Of a stretch of DNA of 64,000 bases, positions 62,621 through 64,000 are shown one piece after another. Source of the stretch: Carboxylicivirga mesophila (GTDB taxonomy: Bacteria; Bacteroidota; Bacteroidia; Bacteroidales; Marinilabiliaceae). Numbering within the stretch: position 1 is the first letter of the stretch; every line of letters starts with the position of its first letter. The stretch is taken from positions 1-64,000 of the forward strand of contig NZ_JAGUCN010000001.1 of assembly GCF_018271975.1 (NCBI RefSeq). The letters run 5' to 3'. Made by a program: the position numbers and the translations under genes. The notes beneath the pieces were generated by a model that did not search any database, was not told the origin of the DNA, and worked only from the letters and a program-made list of their open reading frames with translations.

Positions 62621-63762
62621 AGCAAATTTTTCCGCCTGAAATTGCTGTGCATTCGACCGAAGCACATTTTCAAAAGCATAGTCAACAATTTGTATGGATT
62701 TATGTATTTTCCTTAATCTTGATAATTATTTCGATAATTGTCCTGCCTTTCATTCATGTTGAACTTACTACTCAGGGTAGGGGGGTAATAAGAACACCTG
62801 TTGAGAATAGTCAGATTCAAAGTTCATTTGCTGGTCAGATAATAAAATGTGAACTAAATGAAGGTGAGCAAGTGTTTGTGGGTGATACCCTGGTGGTTTT
62901 GCGTGCTGATGACATATTGGAGCAGGTTGAGTTAGCAAGAGAGCAGCTGGATGAAAAAAAGCGTTTTGTTGATGACCTTAGCCTGTTACTAAAAGGTATT
63001 AACAAACCCAAAACAAATAGGTACTGTCTGGAAGCTACCCAATATCAGGCCAGGCTGAATGAGTTATCTATAAAAGGTAATATTCTTAAAAAAGAGTATG
63101 AAATTGCTAAGTCGCTGTACCATGATAATGTTACACCTGAGATGGAATACCTGCAGAAGAAGAGCAATTACGATGCAGCAGTTTCTCAGCTTGAGGTATA
63201 TCAGCGCCAATCACTAAATAACTGGCAGGTTGAGAAAACAAAACTGTTACAAGAATGCACTAGTCTAAGTTCTTCAATAAACCGGCTTAAAAAGGAATGT
63301 GAGCAATATATCATTACAGCTCCAATTGCAGGAACCATATCAGCTCCGGCAGGCGTGCAGGTAGGTAGTTTTATTACACCAGGCCAAGCTCTGGCAACTA
63401 TCTCGCCAAATGAGCACTTGATTGCAGAGTGTTATATCCATCCCAAGGATATTGGTTTTATAAAACAGGGGCAGGAGGTGCGATTACAGCTGGATGCTTA
63501 TAACTATAACCAATGGGGGTTGCTAATAGGTGAAGTTAGTGCTGTTGCTGATGATATAGTAGTAATTAATAATCAGCCGGTGTTTAAGGTAAGAGCTACT
63601 ATACCGGCTAATTACCTGGAATTAAAATCAGGACATAAAGGCCATTTGATGAAAGGAATGACCCTTACAGGGCGCTTTGTCTTGACCAATCGTACGCTTT
63701 ACCAATTATTGTTTGATAAAGTTGATGACTGGATGAATCCGAAATTAGTGAAAAGTGAATGA
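62617..63762 (+). CDS. HlyD family secretion adaptor (periplasmic membrane-fusion protein)
   Basis: In this 381-residue protein one membrane segment (about 25-48) is followed by a barrel-sandwich/biotinyl-lipoyl-like half (about 58-90, QSSFAGQIIKCELNEGEQVF), a long coiled coil (about 100-225) and the second half with beta-barrel (about 235-360, ITAPIAGTISAPAGVQVGSF). This is the adaptor of type I secretion and peptidase-containing ABC exporters. It is translationally coupled to the HTH/GG-motif gene. The matching ABC transporter would be expected just beyond the window. Confidence 0.93.
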   Translation: MKQIFPPEIAVHSTEAHFQKHSQQFVWIYVFSLILIIISIIVLPFIHVELTTQGRGVIRTPVENSQIQSSFAGQIIKCELNEGEQVFVGDTLVVLRADDILEQVELAREQLDEKKRFVDDLSLLLKGINKPKTNRYCLEATQYQARLNELSIKGNILKKEYEIAKSLYHDNVTPEMEYLQKKSNYDAAVSQLEVYQRQSLNNWQVEKTKLLQECTSLSSSINRLKKECEQYIITAPIAGTISAPAGVQVGSFITPGQALATISPNEHLIAECYIHPKDIGFIKQGQEVRLQLDAYNYNQWGLLIGEVSAVADDIVVINNQPVFKVRATIPANYLELKSGHKGHLMKGMTLTGRFVLTNRTLYQLLFDKVDDWMNPKLVKSE

Positions 63763-63799
63763 CTAATAGTGAAAAGCTAAAAATGTATAGTAAGTAGAA

Positions 63800-64000
63800 A
63801 TGAAAAAGAACAGTCCATTGCGAGATAAGAGTTACCTGTTTGCAATTAAAATTGTTGAATTGACACGGGAACTGCAAAATATGAAAGAGTTTGTCTTAAG
63901 TAGACAGGTACTTAGAAGTGGGACATCTGTAGGTGCATTGATTCGTGAGGCTGAATTTGCTCAAAGCAAGGCTGATTTTATCCACAAGATGAGCATCTCA
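63800..64000 (+). CDS. Four-helix-bundle (S23-like) protein, truncated by the window edge
   Basis: A 67-codon open frame from ATG 63800 runs off the window. The visible part (KSYLFAIKIVELTREL, then VLSRQVLRSGTSVGALIREAE) matches the four-helix-bundle family formerly called 23S rRNA intervening-sequence or S23 proteins. Such genes often sit inside unrelated operons. It follows the HlyD gene by 37 bp on the same strand. Confidence 0.85.
   Translation, partial: MKKNSPLRDKSYLFAIKIVELTRELQNMKEFVLSRQVLRSGTSVGALIREAEFAQSKADFIHKMSIS

Overview
The window is a chromosomal segment of a member of the Bacteroidota, most likely a marine or sediment Marinilabiliales-type organism (order-level placement is a guess). 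Support comes from the lineage-typical families (DUF4270, DUF4271, DUF4493, DUF4954, DUF5689, DUF6048/DUF6452-like, HU-CCDC81/SPOR, BACON), promoters of the form TTTG-N19-TAnnTTTG, few Shine-Dalgarno sites, many lipoproteins with LxxC signal peptides, and a dispersed repeat that I recall from this phylum. No rRNA, tRNA, CRISPR array or complete insertion sequence was seen.

Region by region. 1-9941: a co-directional surface cluster with a secreted endonuclease I (5' end outside the window), a TonB-dependent receptor, a DUF5689 lipoprotein, a DUF4493 lipoprotein, an EEP-family nuclease/phosphatase and a BACON + DNA/RNA non-specific endonuclease. It reads as an extracellular nucleic-acid scavenging locus. 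10136-16112: an alpha/beta hydrolase with an Asp nucleophile abutting a PAS histidine kinase, then a large propeller-sensor histidine kinase. 16109-19264 (minus): radA, an rfaE2-like cytidylyltransferase-fold gene, panD, panC. 19519-27135 (plus): a truncated glycogen-synthase-like protein, DUF4270, DUF4954, nagB and glmS (amino-sugar metabolism). 27301-29994: a lipoprotein, a GNAT acetyltransferase and an AT-rich GT-C membrane protein. 30026-39917: an M28 peptidase, a four-domain CoA-disulfide-reductase/rhodanese/TusA/DsrE protein with a strong dyad at its promoter, DUF6599, DUF362, and an active/inactive pair of M16 peptidases.

40153-51494: mostly plus-strand housekeeping genes (DUF6452, DUF6048, glutaminase, DUF417, LOG, DUF4271, hemD, rnpA, yidD, DUF2147, a convergent PagL-like lipid A deacylase, aldehyde dehydrogenase, recX, an LPP20-like protein, a rhodanese). 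51575-58698: a lipoprotein, then a minus-strand block (chemotaxis receptor, rfbB, DUF5684, two tandem paralogous secreted proteins, galE). 58699-59123 is a dyad-rich intergenic region with DnaA-box-like 9-mers, followed by an HU/SPOR fusion. 60048-60831 is a gene-free patchwork of dispersed repeats. 60832-62040 encodes a membrane dipeptidase. The right edge (62273-64000) holds the most unusual item: a small winged-helix protein ending in a double-glycine leader-like motif, translationally coupled to an HlyD-type secretion adaptor, followed by a truncated four-helix-bundle gene. This looks like the start of a peptide-export locus that continues outside the window.
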